In this document: positions 33,624-41,548 of the stretch, piece after piece
Layout: every line of letters starts with the position of its first letter
Numbering within the stretch: position 1 is the stretch's first letter
NCBI GenBank assembly: GCA_018376905.1
Contig: JAHAAK010000006.1
Span: forward strand, 24,061-88,060
DNA: 64,000 nucleotides
Direction of reading: 5' to 3'
Origin: Collinsella sp.
GTDB taxonomy: Bacteria; Actinomycetota; Coriobacteriia; Coriobacteriales; Coriobacteriaceae
The notes under the pieces: generated by a model
The model's database searches: none
What the model saw: the letters and a program-made list of their open reading frames with translations, nothing else
What the model was told of the DNA's origin: nothing
Made by a program: the position numbers and the translations under genes

Positions 33624-36600
33624 GACGCTTACCTCCCTTCGCATTCGCCTTGCGACGAATGTGCATCCAGGCCGCAGCAGCGCAAAGCACCGCCGCGCCG
33701 GCAAGGTACGTCAGAGTGACGCCCGACATACCAGAAAGGGGCAAAGAGGTGGAGTAGGTGTTGGTGAAGGTGGGGGTAGTGTCGGGAAACTTGTGGTCAT
33801 CGGAATCGGTGTCTTCCCACGTACCGTCGGAGTCAACGGTTCCCTTCCTGTAGGTCACCGCACAGTCGATGCTTCCTTCGGCATTATCCGTTGCCGTAAC
33901 CGTGAACTTATAGACCGACTTGTCGAACTTGTAGTGCGAGAATATCGAGCTATCGTTCTTCTCGCGCATATAGTACGTGAAGGTCTTGGAGGCGCCACGA
34001 CCCGTAGAGTCACCAGCAGTGTAGAGATCCTTCGTGATATCAGAGAGCGTGTACGCAATCCCCTTATCAAAGATGAACGGAAGCGTCTGCTTCTTTTTAT
34101 CGCCAGAGGTCACGGCAGTGCCGACGATGTCTTCTTCTCTAAATCTGCTGTCTTTCGCAAGTTGAAGCGTAAACTCCTTCATCTCGCCACCCACAACGAC
34201 CTTAGTCGCCTTAGGAGTCCAGGAGCCACTGGAGGTGTACGGAGTGTACTTGTTGGTGAAGGTCTTCCCCCCGTCGGGGCCGACAATCGAATAATAGCCT
34301 TGCTCGTTCTTTTCCAACGAGTTAGTTGAATCTCCCAGACTCACGCTTGTGATCGTGTAGTTGTGAACGCAAAGAGGAACCTCCGAGTTTGGATCTTCCT
34401 TGCTAGGCACATTCATGAGTTGCGTTTTGTTGTCCTGAACCTTCACCACAATCTTGTACACGGCTGGGTCGTACGTGATGTCGGGATCGTACGTGATGTC
34501 GGGATCATTGCCAGCATTTTCGACCAAGTAGTATGTAATCTCATTAGCCTCAACAGCCTTATCAACGTACTGTTCGCCAAGGTCAAAGGTGATGTTACCG
34601 CTCTTATCATTCTTGGCGGTTCCGACCAAGGTGCAGCCGCCACTGTTGAATGTCTTGTCATTCCAAGAGGGCTCCGTCGCGACATCCGAATCCTTACGGT
34701 AGACCGAGAAAGAGAACTTGTCTTTGTCGAACTCCATGTTTTGATTGGCCTGTTTCAGCGCCTTGGTTGCCTTCAACTTAAGGCTCGGTAAGATATACGT
34801 ATCCGCAGGCACGCCTAGGTACAAGTTGCCATTCGACATGATGCCGCCACCATGGTCCCAAGAATAGTTGCCCGTGATGAAAGTTGTCGCTTTATTCCGT
34901 ACTGCATCAATCGTCGTTTTATCCTTGGTATCAACACCCGAAGTCAGACCGATGCTATTTTTTACCTGAGCAGCACCGTTGGCGGGGATGGTAATGCGAT
35001 TCGTTAGCTCAATGCTTCCCGAATACTTGGCGTCTATATCGCCAAGCATCTTGCCGCTTACCACTGCGACCGGCGTTGTGTGACCTTTCGCCGCGAGGAA
35101 GAAATCGGCATGACCACTGGTACGAAAAACATGTTCGCCGTTGCTATCGGCCGAGTAATAGGCGTCCTTGTCTTCTGTCTTACCGTTGCCACCGCCAGAA
35201 AGATGGGGGTTACCATCATTGTTATTGTTTTCACTATCGTAAGATTCGGCGCCTCCAGCGTCAGTGTTGCCAAAGATCGCCGTGCCGTCGGTGTTCGTTA
35301 CCAACGTCTTGCCCGTCGGGCAGGCTGCAACGCCACCACCATAGCCACCAGCGGTATTGGTGCTTATATAGGAGCTATAGACAAATAGCCTACCCGCATC
35401 AGATGCGGTCTCATTACTGCCCTGGACGAAGATGCCGCCGCCGCCCCAGTCATAGCGAGACATGCAGTGGTTATTAGTGATGTAGACTTTGCTGCCTGGA
35501 GTGTCGTTGTTGTCTGGAGTGCCGTTAATCATCGCGTCAACCCTCTGGCCCACTCGGATGCCGGCACCTTCAGATCGGTAGCTCACGTTAGAGGCAATAT
35601 ATCCTCCCTTAATGTCGAGCCATGCCATACCTCCTTGCTTAAGATTGGTAACGTAAACGCCGCCGCCAGCTTCCTCGGAATAGTTGCCAGTAATCTGGCC
35701 ACCGGAAATGGTGACATGGGCGCCGTTATTGGCAGCAAGCCCAGCGCCGCCATGACAACCATTGCCATCCGCGCCACAGTATTTAGCCATTCTATTATTC
35801 GTGATATAGCCACCAGAAACGGCTACGATGCCGCCCTCGGCCATAATGCCACCACCGAGTCCCTGGTTGAGTGTGCTATTACCGGAGATTATGCCATTAG
35901 TTATGGTGACCTTGGAATAACGGGCATACACACCACCGCCATTATTAGCGCTGTTGCCGGCAATTACGCCGCCAGTCAGCTTAAGGGTCGAGGCGCCATT
36001 GTTGTTGGATACCATAATGCCCGCGCCGGCACCCGAGCCGGAAGCGCCGCAAACGTATCCGCCGCTCATGTTGACGGTAGAGCCGCCCTCGGCATAGACC
36101 AAGCTGCTAACGCTGCCGCCTTGTTTTTGCGTAATCACGCCGCTCACAAGGTTAAACGTGCCGCCCTTGCCGTTTTTGTTATACAGATTGATGAGCCTTA
36201 GATTTGCGTTGCCGCCGCATGCCACGATGGCACCTTTAATATCGACGCTATGTTTGTAAAGCGTCTCGGTTGTCTTGGTTGTGTCTGTTTTACTCGGGGA
36301 CGATTGAGTCACGTAGTAGATAAGGTTAGACGGAATGCCATCAACGTAATTTAGCACGGCTTTCTTGCCATAATTATCGGGACTCAGCTTCTGCCCCTGA
36401 TCAGTCAGCTGTTGGACATCGTTGACCGTCTCAGTCACCGGCGCGGAGTCCTTAATTTCGTCCTTAATTGTAAGTGTTGCGCCATTAGCAACATCAAATA
36501 ACGGCTTATCGGTGTTCAAGCACTTGATCTTATGACCGTTTAGATTAAGGGTGATATTGATAGGGTTGTCGTCAGTTTGTTCAAACCTAATCTCTTGGTT

Positions 36601-37113
36601 GCATTCAATATCGTTAACGAGCTCAAAAATAGCTGAGCCGGATGCATCGCGAAGTCTCTCGTCAAGAAGCTTCTTGCTGAGTTCAGCCCCACTGCTGATT
36701 GTATAAGTCGATTCATTATTTGCAGCAAGTGAGATCGCGCCCTCGCCGTTAGCACCGTCATCCGCAGGCTGTGCGTCGGAAGGCTGCGTGTCACCCTCGA
36801 CCTTCGTGTCGTCGGACGGCAGGCCTGCGGCAGCGGCGTCTTCGCTCGCGTCATTCCCGGCATCGTCACTATTCTGGTTTTCGGTATCCCCGTTGTTGGT
36901 GTTTTCTACATCAGTAGACTCACTTGAGGAACCCCCCCCCATCACAGTTTCCTCGGCAGAAACCGTATGGACATCGTTGGCAATGGCCTGCGAGATCGGG
37001 GGCATGACGAGCGACAGTACCAGGCTCAAAACGGATGCTCCGCACAAAACGCCTGCCAGTACACGGCGCGTCGCTTTATTTCTCTGCTTAGATTTGTCCG
37101 AATTCGCTTTCAT
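33616..37113 (-). CDS. Pilus-associated beta-helix adhesin with LPLSG sorting signal
   Basis: A 1165-aa surface protein, first gene of the pilus operon. A long signal peptide (about 1-45) precedes a low-complexity linker rich in Asp, Asn and Ser. Residues about 150-770 form a right-handed beta-helix with repeated GGGIMAEGGIVAVSGG-like turns (GGGVYARYSKVTITNG, GGGVYVTNL). Two Spy0128/FctA-like pilin domains with EITYYLVE and KTFTYYMRE follow, and the sorting signal LPLSG (1124-1128) with membrane helix. RBS GGGGAGGAG is strong. Just after the signal peptide the codons for Met58-Gly61 contain nine G in a row, a possible phase-variation site. It is likely the tip adhesin. Confidence 0.88.
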   Translation of the reverse strand: MKANSDKSKQRNKATRRVLAGVLCGASVLSLVLSLVMPPISQAIANDVHTVSAEETVMGGGSSSESTDVENTNNGDTENQNSDDAGNDASEDAAAAGLPSDDTKVEGDTQPSDAQPADDGANGEGAISLAANNESTYTISSGAELSKKLLDERLRDASGSAIFELVNDIECNQEIRFEQTDDNPINITLNLNGHKIKCLNTDKPLFDVANGATLTIKDEIKDSAPVTETVNDVQQLTDQGQKLSPDNYGKKAVLNYVDGIPSNLIYYVTQSSPSKTDTTKTTETLYKHSVDIKGAIVACGGNANLRLINLYNKNGKGGTFNLVSGVITQKQGGSVSSLVYAEGGSTVNMSGGYVCGASGSGAGAGIMVSNNNGASTLKLTGGVIAGNSANNGGGVYARYSKVTITNGIISGNSTLNQGLGGGIMAEGGIVAVSGGYITNNRMAKYCGADGNGCHGGAGLAANNGAHVTISGGQITGNYSEEAGGGVYVTNLKQGGMAWLDIKGGYIASNVSYRSEGAGIRVGQRVDAMINGTPDNNDTPGSKVYITNNHCMSRYDWGGGGIFVQGSNETASDAGRLFVYSSYISTNTAGGYGGGVAACPTGKTLVTNTDGTAIFGNTDAGGAESYDSENNNNDGNPHLSGGGNGKTEDKDAYYSADSNGEHVFRTSGHADFFLAAKGHTTPVAVVSGKMLGDIDAKYSGSIELTNRITIPANGAAQVKNSIGLTSGVDTKDKTTIDAVRNKATTFITGNYSWDHGGGIMSNGNLYLGVPADTYILPSLKLKATKALKQANQNMEFDKDKFSFSVYRKDSDVATEPSWNDKTFNSGGCTLVGTAKNDKSGNITFDLGEQYVDKAVEANEITYYLVENAGNDPDITYDPDITYDPAVYKIVVKVQDNKTQLMNVPSKEDPNSEVPLCVHNYTITSVSLGDSTNSLEKNEQGYYSIVGPDGGKTFTNKYTPYTSSGSWTPKATKVVVGGEMKEFTLQLAKDSRFREEDIVGTAVTSGDKKKQTLPFIFDKGIAYTLSDITKDLYTAGDSTGRGASKTFTYYMREKNDSSIFSHYKFDKSVYKFTVTATDNAEGSIDCAVTYRKGTVDSDGTWEDTDSDDHKFPDTTPTFTNTYSTSLPLSGMSGVTLTYLAGAAVLCAAAAWMHIRRKANAKGGKRRE
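34471..34506 (-). repeat. 18-bp tandem duplication inside the adhesin gene
   Basis: GTACGTGATGTCGGGATC occurs twice in a row, giving DPDITY twice in the protein (in-frame six-residue duplication in an FctA-like domain). It looks recent, as the copies are identical. Confidence 0.85.
36930..36941 (-). repeat. Homopolymeric tract of nine G in the adhesin coding sequence
   Basis: Read on the minus strand, ATG followed by GGGGGGGG gives nine consecutive G. A one-base slip would shift the frame after residue 58 and end the adhesin early. Confidence 0.8.
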
Positions 37114-37202
37114 CGATGTCTCCTCCCCAAGAGACCGCGATCTTGCTCTTTCCCTATCAAACGTATCTGCGCAATCTGTAATTGCGCTCGTTTAGTAATG
37201 CA

Positions 37203-37232
37203 ATTATAACGATTGTTTAAACATCTGAGCAA
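37203..37232 (-). promoter_or_regulatory. Promoter of the pilus operon
   Basis: On the minus strand TTGCTC, 18 bp, TATAAT makes a good sigma-70-type promoter about 90 bases upstream of the adhesin start. The -35 lies inside the right half of an inverted repeat (next entry). Confidence 0.65.
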
Positions 37233-37394
37233 CAAAACCGACATTTTTGTAGCGAGTTCTAAATTCTCTTGACATTTGCTCAGATTTACCTTCGTTTATT
37301 CGCTATCTATTTTTTGTTTCTGCTGGTAATTTAGTTGCGTATTATTTTTTAATGGCATTAGATTTATTTGCACAACATTTTGCTCAAGAGCAAA
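37223..37394. promoter_or_regulatory. Repeated TTGCTC/GAGCAA operator-like sites upstream of the pilus operon
   Basis: ATCTGAGCAA (37223-37232) and TTGCTCAGAT (37276-37285) form a perfect 10-bp inverted repeat with 43 bases between. A third site, TTTGCTCAAGAGCAAA at 37379-37394, is a perfect palindrome of the same motif. They cluster in the AT-rich upstream region and overlap the -35. Confidence 0.5.
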
Positions 37395-37404
37395 CATCCT
37401 GTGA

Positions 37405-37423
37405 ACGGTCGAAAATCGACCGT
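37405..37423. repeat. Short hairpin in the pilus/HAD intergenic region
   Basis: ACGGTCG and CGACCGT around AAAAT. It lies in the 515-base region 37114-37628, which also holds the pilus promoter, the operator-like sites, a damaged family A palindrome and two poly-C tracts. I see no gene in that region. Confidence 0.5.
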
Positions 37424-37570
37424 GAGCGGTAGGTCATTAACCGGAAGGAATATCCTACCAAACTGATGAGAATATCTTTAACCCATCGGTAGTTAGAAGC
37501 GTGATGTTCAGACAACTATATTTGAATTTTCGCGCAGATTTTAGGCATCATTTCGCCCAAATCGCCTGAG

Positions 37571-37609
37571 GCCACCGCAAAAGAGCCTGCCCCCCCCCTT
37601 CCGCGGTGG
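37571..37609. repeat. Degenerate family A palindrome containing a poly-C tract
   Basis: GCCACCGC ... GCGGTGG keeps the outer pairing of family A, and the centre AAGAGCCTGCCCCCCCCC matches the AAGGTGCCTGTCCCC core with extra C. A second run of 11 C follows at 37614-37624. Confidence 0.6.
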
Positions 37610-37628
37610 TTCTCCCCCCCCCCCAGCG

Positions 37629-38450
37629 CTATAGCAGATGTTCCTCGATAAAGATCGCGATGCCGTCTTTGTCGTTGCTGGCGGTTACAAAGTCGGCGGC
37701 GGCACAGGTGGCGTCGCTGCCGTTTGCCATGGCCACGCCCACGCCGGCGTCAGCCACCATGCAGGTGTCGTTATCGGCATCGCCAAACACGCAGATGTTC
37801 TCGAGCTCCATGCCGTTGAGCTCCGCCACGCGCACAAGGCCGCGCGTCTTGGACACGCGCGGATCCATGAACTCGTAGAGCCGCTGCGTGGTTTGTAGAG
37901 CCGCCGCCTTAACGGTGTCGTCGGCGAACGTCGACGCCCGCTCGATGACCTGCGGCATCGCCTCGGGCGCCATGGTAAACATCACCTTGGGCTGCGGCTC
38001 GCGCAAAAACTCGGCAAAATCGACCACCTGGTAGGGCACGCCGTCGACGCGCGACAGGTGCTCGACGCACGCATTGCTCTCGGGCACGTAGAACACGCCG
38101 TCTCGAGGGCAGACGGGCGTTGCCGGAAGATCCGCCATGTGCTTGCAGATGCGCGCGATGGTCTCGCCCGGCAGCGGATAGCTCAGCTCGTTGATGTCGT
38201 GCGCGCGGTCAATGACCTCGGCGCCACCGCAGCCCACGAGCACGTCCACCAGGCCTTCGATGCCCCAGAGCTTGTACATGGCCTCGGTCGCGTGGGCGTC
38301 GCGCCCGGTGCACAGACCAAAGAGCACGCCGCGCTCGCGCAGGGCGCGGATCGTCGCCACGGTGCGCGGGGACACCGTGTGCTGGCTCGTGAGCAGCGTG
38401 CCGTCGATATCGCAGAACACGGCTTTGATGTGGCTGAAGGTGGCGTCCAT
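37629..38450 (-). CDS. HAD-family (Cof-type) sugar phosphatase
   Basis: A 273-aa haloacid-dehalogenase phosphatase, Cof/YbiV subfamily with a C2 cap. Motif I is VFCDIDGTLLTSQH (nucleophile Asp), motif II FGLCTGRD, motif III Lys in DPRVSKTRGL, and motif IV CVFGDADNDTCMVADAGVGVA. Substrate is probably a sugar phosphate or flavin-type phosphate; it cannot be decided. The start at 38450 gives MDATFSHIKAVFCDIDG with AGAAAGG upstream; the frame runs on upstream through a palindromic repeat and is non-coding there. Confidence 0.9.
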   Translation of the reverse strand: MDATFSHIKAVFCDIDGTLLTSQHTVSPRTVATIRALRERGVLFGLCTGRDAHATEAMYKLWGIEGLVDVLVGCGGAEVIDRAHDINELSYPLPGETIARICKHMADLPATPVCPRDGVFYVPESNACVEHLSRVDGVPYQVVDFAEFLREPQPKVMFTMAPEAMPQVIERASTFADDTVKAAALQTTQRLYEFMDPRVSKTRGLVRVAELNGMELENICVFGDADNDTCMVADAGVGVAMANGSDATCAAADFVTASNDKDGIAIFIEEHLL

Positions 38451-38542
38451 GGGGGCCTTTCTGGGTTGTGCGGCGGTGTGGGGTGTGGTCGTTAACGGCG
38501 TACATGGTATACCAAGGCACAGACGCGGCCTGCCAAAGCAAA

Positions 38543-38577
38543 ACCACCACAAAGGTGCCTGGCCCCTTTGTGGTGAC
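38543..38577. repeat. Palindromic repeat family A, copy 2
   Basis: ACCACCACAAAGG with CCTTTGTGGTG, loop TGCCTGGCC. A family C palindrome follows 31 bases later, and both sit between the HAD and MFS genes. Confidence 0.85.
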
Positions 38578-38608
38578 CAGACCCGAAGGGTGGCCTGGCC
38601 TGGGGCGC

Positions 38609-38672
38609 AAACCATCACAACATTCGATGTTTTTCGGCACAATCGCGATTTTCATCGAATGTTGTGATGGTT
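38609..38672. repeat. Palindromic repeat family C, copy 2
   Basis: AACCATCACAACATTCGATG (38609-38628) pairs over 20 bp with 38653-38672. It ends one base before the stop codon of the MFS gene on the minus strand. Confidence 0.88.
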
Positions 38673-38673
38673 T

Positions 38674-39954
38674 TTACTGCTTTGCGGCACGATCCAAATG
38701 CCGGCGTCCAAACAGCAGCAGCGCCGCGGGAACCGCCGTCACGACCATGCCTGCCCCCACGAGCGTCCGTTGTACGCCAAATGTTGCCGCCAGCCACGGT
38801 GCAACCGCCAGAGGGGCCACGCCGGCGAACATGTTGCCAAAGCCCATGACCGAGTTGACGCGACCGAGCTGCTCGAGCGGAGCCGTCGTTTGCACGATGG
38901 TGTTGTGGAGCGGGTTGACGACACCCCAAGCTATGCCCAGGGCGACCTGGCCGACAAGGGCCACGCCCACGTACGGCGTCCCCACATAGAGCAGGCTTCC
39001 CAGGCCCACGGACATAAGTGCCACGAGCAGCGTTTTTAGGTTTACCAAGTGCGGCGGCAAGCGGAGCGCGAGCACGGCACCCAGCACCGCGCCCACGCCC
39101 GAGGCCGACGAGAGCCAGCCCATCCACTCAACGCCGACATGCAGGACATCGCGATAGAAGAACGACTCGAGCGGGTCGAAGGCTCCATAGCCAAAATTCG
39201 AAAGAAAGATAATGCAAAACAGCAGGGCGAGAACGCTGTTGGTAAAGACCGTCTTGATGCTGGCTGCGAAGGTGGCGCGGGCGGACGTGCTGGGGTTGGA
39301 GCTTTGTCCCGCACGCTCCCCTTCCTCTGCCGAATCGGCATCCGCATCCCCGGCGACATGGCTGGTCTGCGGCCTAAAGCCCCAACCGACGACGAACGCC
39401 AGCACGGTAAAGAGCATCATGAGCACGAACACCGCGCGCGACGACGCAGCCGCTGCGACAAAGCCGCCCAGCGTGGGGCCAACGATAATACTCACGTTTG
39501 AGAACATGGCGATGGCGGAGTTGATGTCTTTGAGCTCGACGGGATCATCGGTGAGGTAGGCCGGATAGGATGTGGCAATGGGCTGGGCGAATCCCATCGT
39601 AAAGCCCAGAAACACCGCGCCGAGCAGGACGACGCCGGTCGCGCTACCAAAGGCGATGATTGCCGTGCCAGTTGCGAGAGCGCCGATGATGCTCAGCAAG
39701 AAATGGCGGCGCGGACCCCAGGCGTCGAGTTCCGCGCCACCCGCAAAGGATCCCAGGATCACGAAAACGTTCATAAAGAGGACTGCCAGCGATGTCGCGA
39801 CGACCGAAGCGTCGTCCGCATAGGTGAGCGTTCCGATGACGCCGATAAAGTAGCTGGTCTGAAAACCGGTGTAGATGAGAAAGCGCATCGCCACCAGGCG
39901 CTTGGCCTGCATGGACAGCGATGATTGAGGCTTTGAGAAAAGAGGGGCGAGCAT
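38674..39954 (-). CDS. MFS transporter
   Basis: A 426-aa major facilitator with about 12 hydrophobic segments. After the first helix (FLIYTGFQTSYFIGVIGTL) the cytoplasmic loop between helices 2 and 3 has GGAELDAWGPRRHFLLS, the MFS signature; helix 4-5 contains GFTMGFAQPIATSY. The central loop is acidic and low in complexity. Substrate is unknown; the family is mostly drug/metabolite exporters (MFS_1/MFS_3). Start at 39954 has AAGGAG five bases upstream; a Met five codons earlier lies inside the RBS region. Single gene. Confidence 0.85.
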   Translation of the reverse strand: MLAPLFSKPQSSLSMQAKRLVAMRFLIYTGFQTSYFIGVIGTLTYADDASVVATSLAVLFMNVFVILGSFAGGAELDAWGPRRHFLLSIIGALATGTAIIAFGSATGVVLLGAVFLGFTMGFAQPIATSYPAYLTDDPVELKDINSAIAMFSNVSIIVGPTLGGFVAAAASSRAVFVLMMLFTVLAFVVGWGFRPQTSHVAGDADADSAEEGERAGQSSNPSTSARATFAASIKTVFTNSVLALLFCIIFLSNFGYGAFDPLESFFYRDVLHVGVEWMGWLSSASGVGAVLGAVLALRLPPHLVNLKTLLVALMSVGLGSLLYVGTPYVGVALVGQVALGIAWGVVNPLHNTIVQTTAPLEQLGRVNSVMGFGNMFAGVAPLAVAPWLAATFGVQRTLVGAGMVVTAVPAALLLFGRRHLDRAAKQ

Positions 39955-40127
39955 GGAAACTCCTTGTTTCATACGGATGCGGACGGCGGGCATTCGCCAC
40001 CGTCTGTCAAATCAATCTATCCGCATGAAACATTAAGGACACATCAAGCCCCTTCTCTCCGTTTTTCGCCCGTCATGAACTACTTGGTAGATTGTAAGGC
40101 ATGTCCCACACATCTACTAAAGCAAAA

Positions 40128-40161
40128 ACCACCACAAAGGTGCCTGGCCCCTTTGTGGTGG
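40128..40161. repeat. Palindromic repeat family A, copy 3
   Basis: ACCACCACAAAGG with CCTTTGTGGTGG, loop TGCCTGGCC. It lies in the 288-base gap between the MFS and moaC-mobB genes, which also holds the next hairpin. Confidence 0.85.
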
Positions 40162-40182
40162 AAGTGACGTTTGCCCAGATAA

Positions 40183-40219
40183 AACCTGCCAAAACAAACC
40201 TGTCCCTTTTTGGCAGGTT
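40183..40219 (-). terminator. Hairpin after moaC-mobB, related to families A and B
   Basis: AACCTGCCAAAA (40183-40194) and TTTTGGCAGGTT (40208-40219) pair perfectly; the centre contains CCTGTCCC, as in family A. On the minus strand TTATC follows, so it may end the moa operon. Confidence 0.65.
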
Positions 40220-40242
40220 ATGGCAGCGCAGCGAGCCGGCCC

Positions 40243-41544
40243 TTAAAGGTGATCTTGGATAAGATCGCAGATCGCTCGGGCGTCGTTGATGTTGATGGCT
40301 CGGGTCGCAAAGCCGGCGTCGAAGGCCTGACGTGCCAGGGCTTCGTTGCAGGCAAGGGCCAGCGTGTGACCGTCGACCAGGTCGAGCGAGCTCTTGCCGC
40401 GCAGACGGTCGACACCGGAGCGCGCGACCACGATGTTGTCGAAGCCCTCGGTCTTGTAGCCCTCGATGATCACCACGTCGACATCGTTGTAGCGCGACAG
40501 CAGCTCGCGCGCGGGCATCTCGTCCTCCTCGCGCGTATCGGCGTACTCCGCCCAGCGCGTGGCGCAGATGAGTCCCACGTGCTTGGATCCGGCCTGGTGA
40601 TGGCGCCACGTATCCTTAGCGGGCACATCGATATCAAAGCCATGATGCCCATGATGCTTGAGCGAACCCACGCGCAGGCCGCGGCGAGTGAGCTCGGCAA
40701 TGACCTTCTCGACGAGCGTGGTCTTGCCCGAGTTTTGGTAGCCGATAAACGCGATCGCGGGGACGGCCGGCGTCGGAGCTGCGGGCGCGACGGCGACAGG
40801 CGCGCTTGCGGGTGCGGCACCGTCAGCGGCCACGGCCTCAACAGCAGCGGCCTGACGCTCTGCACGATCCCACACGCCCGAGCGGCCGCCTTCCTTGTGC
40901 AACAGGCGAACGTCGACGATCTCCATGCCGCGATCGACGGCCTTGCACATGTCGTAGATGGTCAGACACGCGGCACTCGCGCCGGTCAGGGCCTCCATCT
41001 CGATACCCGTCTTGCCCGTCACGCCGGCCGTAACCAGTACGTGAAAGCCAACCTGTCCGTCCGTGCGCGCCGGCGCCCAGCCCTCGGGCATGTCCTCGGC
41101 CGGCGTCCCCGCCGGAGCGATGGGCGCAATGTCACACTTGCTCTTGGTAATGAGCAGCGGATGACACATGGGGATGATATCGCTCGTGCGCTTGATGGCC
41201 ATGATGCCCGCCACACGCGCGCAGGCAAGCACGTCGCCCTTTTTGGCGCGGTCCTGCAGCACCATGGCCTGCGTCTCGGGATGCATGAGGATGGTGCCCT
41301 CGGCGATGGCAATGCGATGAGTCTCGGCCTTGTCGGACACGTCGACCATGCGTACCTCGCCCTTGGCATCCACGTGCGTCAGCTCATCGCGACGGGCGTC
41401 GCGGGCGGGCTCGGTGGCAGCACTGGCAGTCGGCTGCGCGGGCACGGCGGCGTTGCCTGTATTCGCCGCAGCCGTGGCTTTGTGGGCAGACATCGCGGCC
41501 CTGCGAGCGGCCTTGGTGGCATCGGCGTACCTGCTCTTGGCCAT
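40243..41544 (-). CDS. MoaC-MobB fusion protein (molybdopterin synthesis)
   Basis: A 433-aa fusion. After an Ala-rich leader of about 55 residues comes MoaC, cyclic pyranopterin monophosphate synthase, which completes the first step begun by MoaA: VRMVDVSDKAETHRIA, IPMCHPLLITK and GKTGIEMEALTGAS carry the conserved His, Lys and Glu. A linker rich in Ala and Pro (about 240-270) leads to MobB, a GTP-binding protein for molybdopterin dinucleotide formation, with P-loop GYQNSGKTTLVEKV, LKHHGHHGFDID and VVIIEGYK. RBS GGAGG is seven bases before the ATG. It begins right after the moaA stop codon, so it is translated with moaA. Confidence 0.93.
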   Translation of the reverse strand: MAKSRYADATKAARRAAMSAHKATAAANTGNAAVPAQPTASAATEPARDARRDELTHVDAKGEVRMVDVSDKAETHRIAIAEGTILMHPETQAMVLQDRAKKGDVLACARVAGIMAIKRTSDIIPMCHPLLITKSKCDIAPIAPAGTPAEDMPEGWAPARTDGQVGFHVLVTAGVTGKTGIEMEALTGASAACLTIYDMCKAVDRGMEIVDVRLLHKEGGRSGVWDRAERQAAAVEAVAADGAAPASAPVAVAPAAPTPAVPAIAFIGYQNSGKTTLVEKVIAELTRRGLRVGSLKHHGHHGFDIDVPAKDTWRHHQAGSKHVGLICATRWAEYADTREEDEMPARELLSRYNDVDVVIIEGYKTEGFDNIVVARSGVDRLRGKSSLDLVDGHTLALACNEALARQAFDAGFATRAININDARAICDLIQDHL

Positions 41545-41548
41545 ATGA

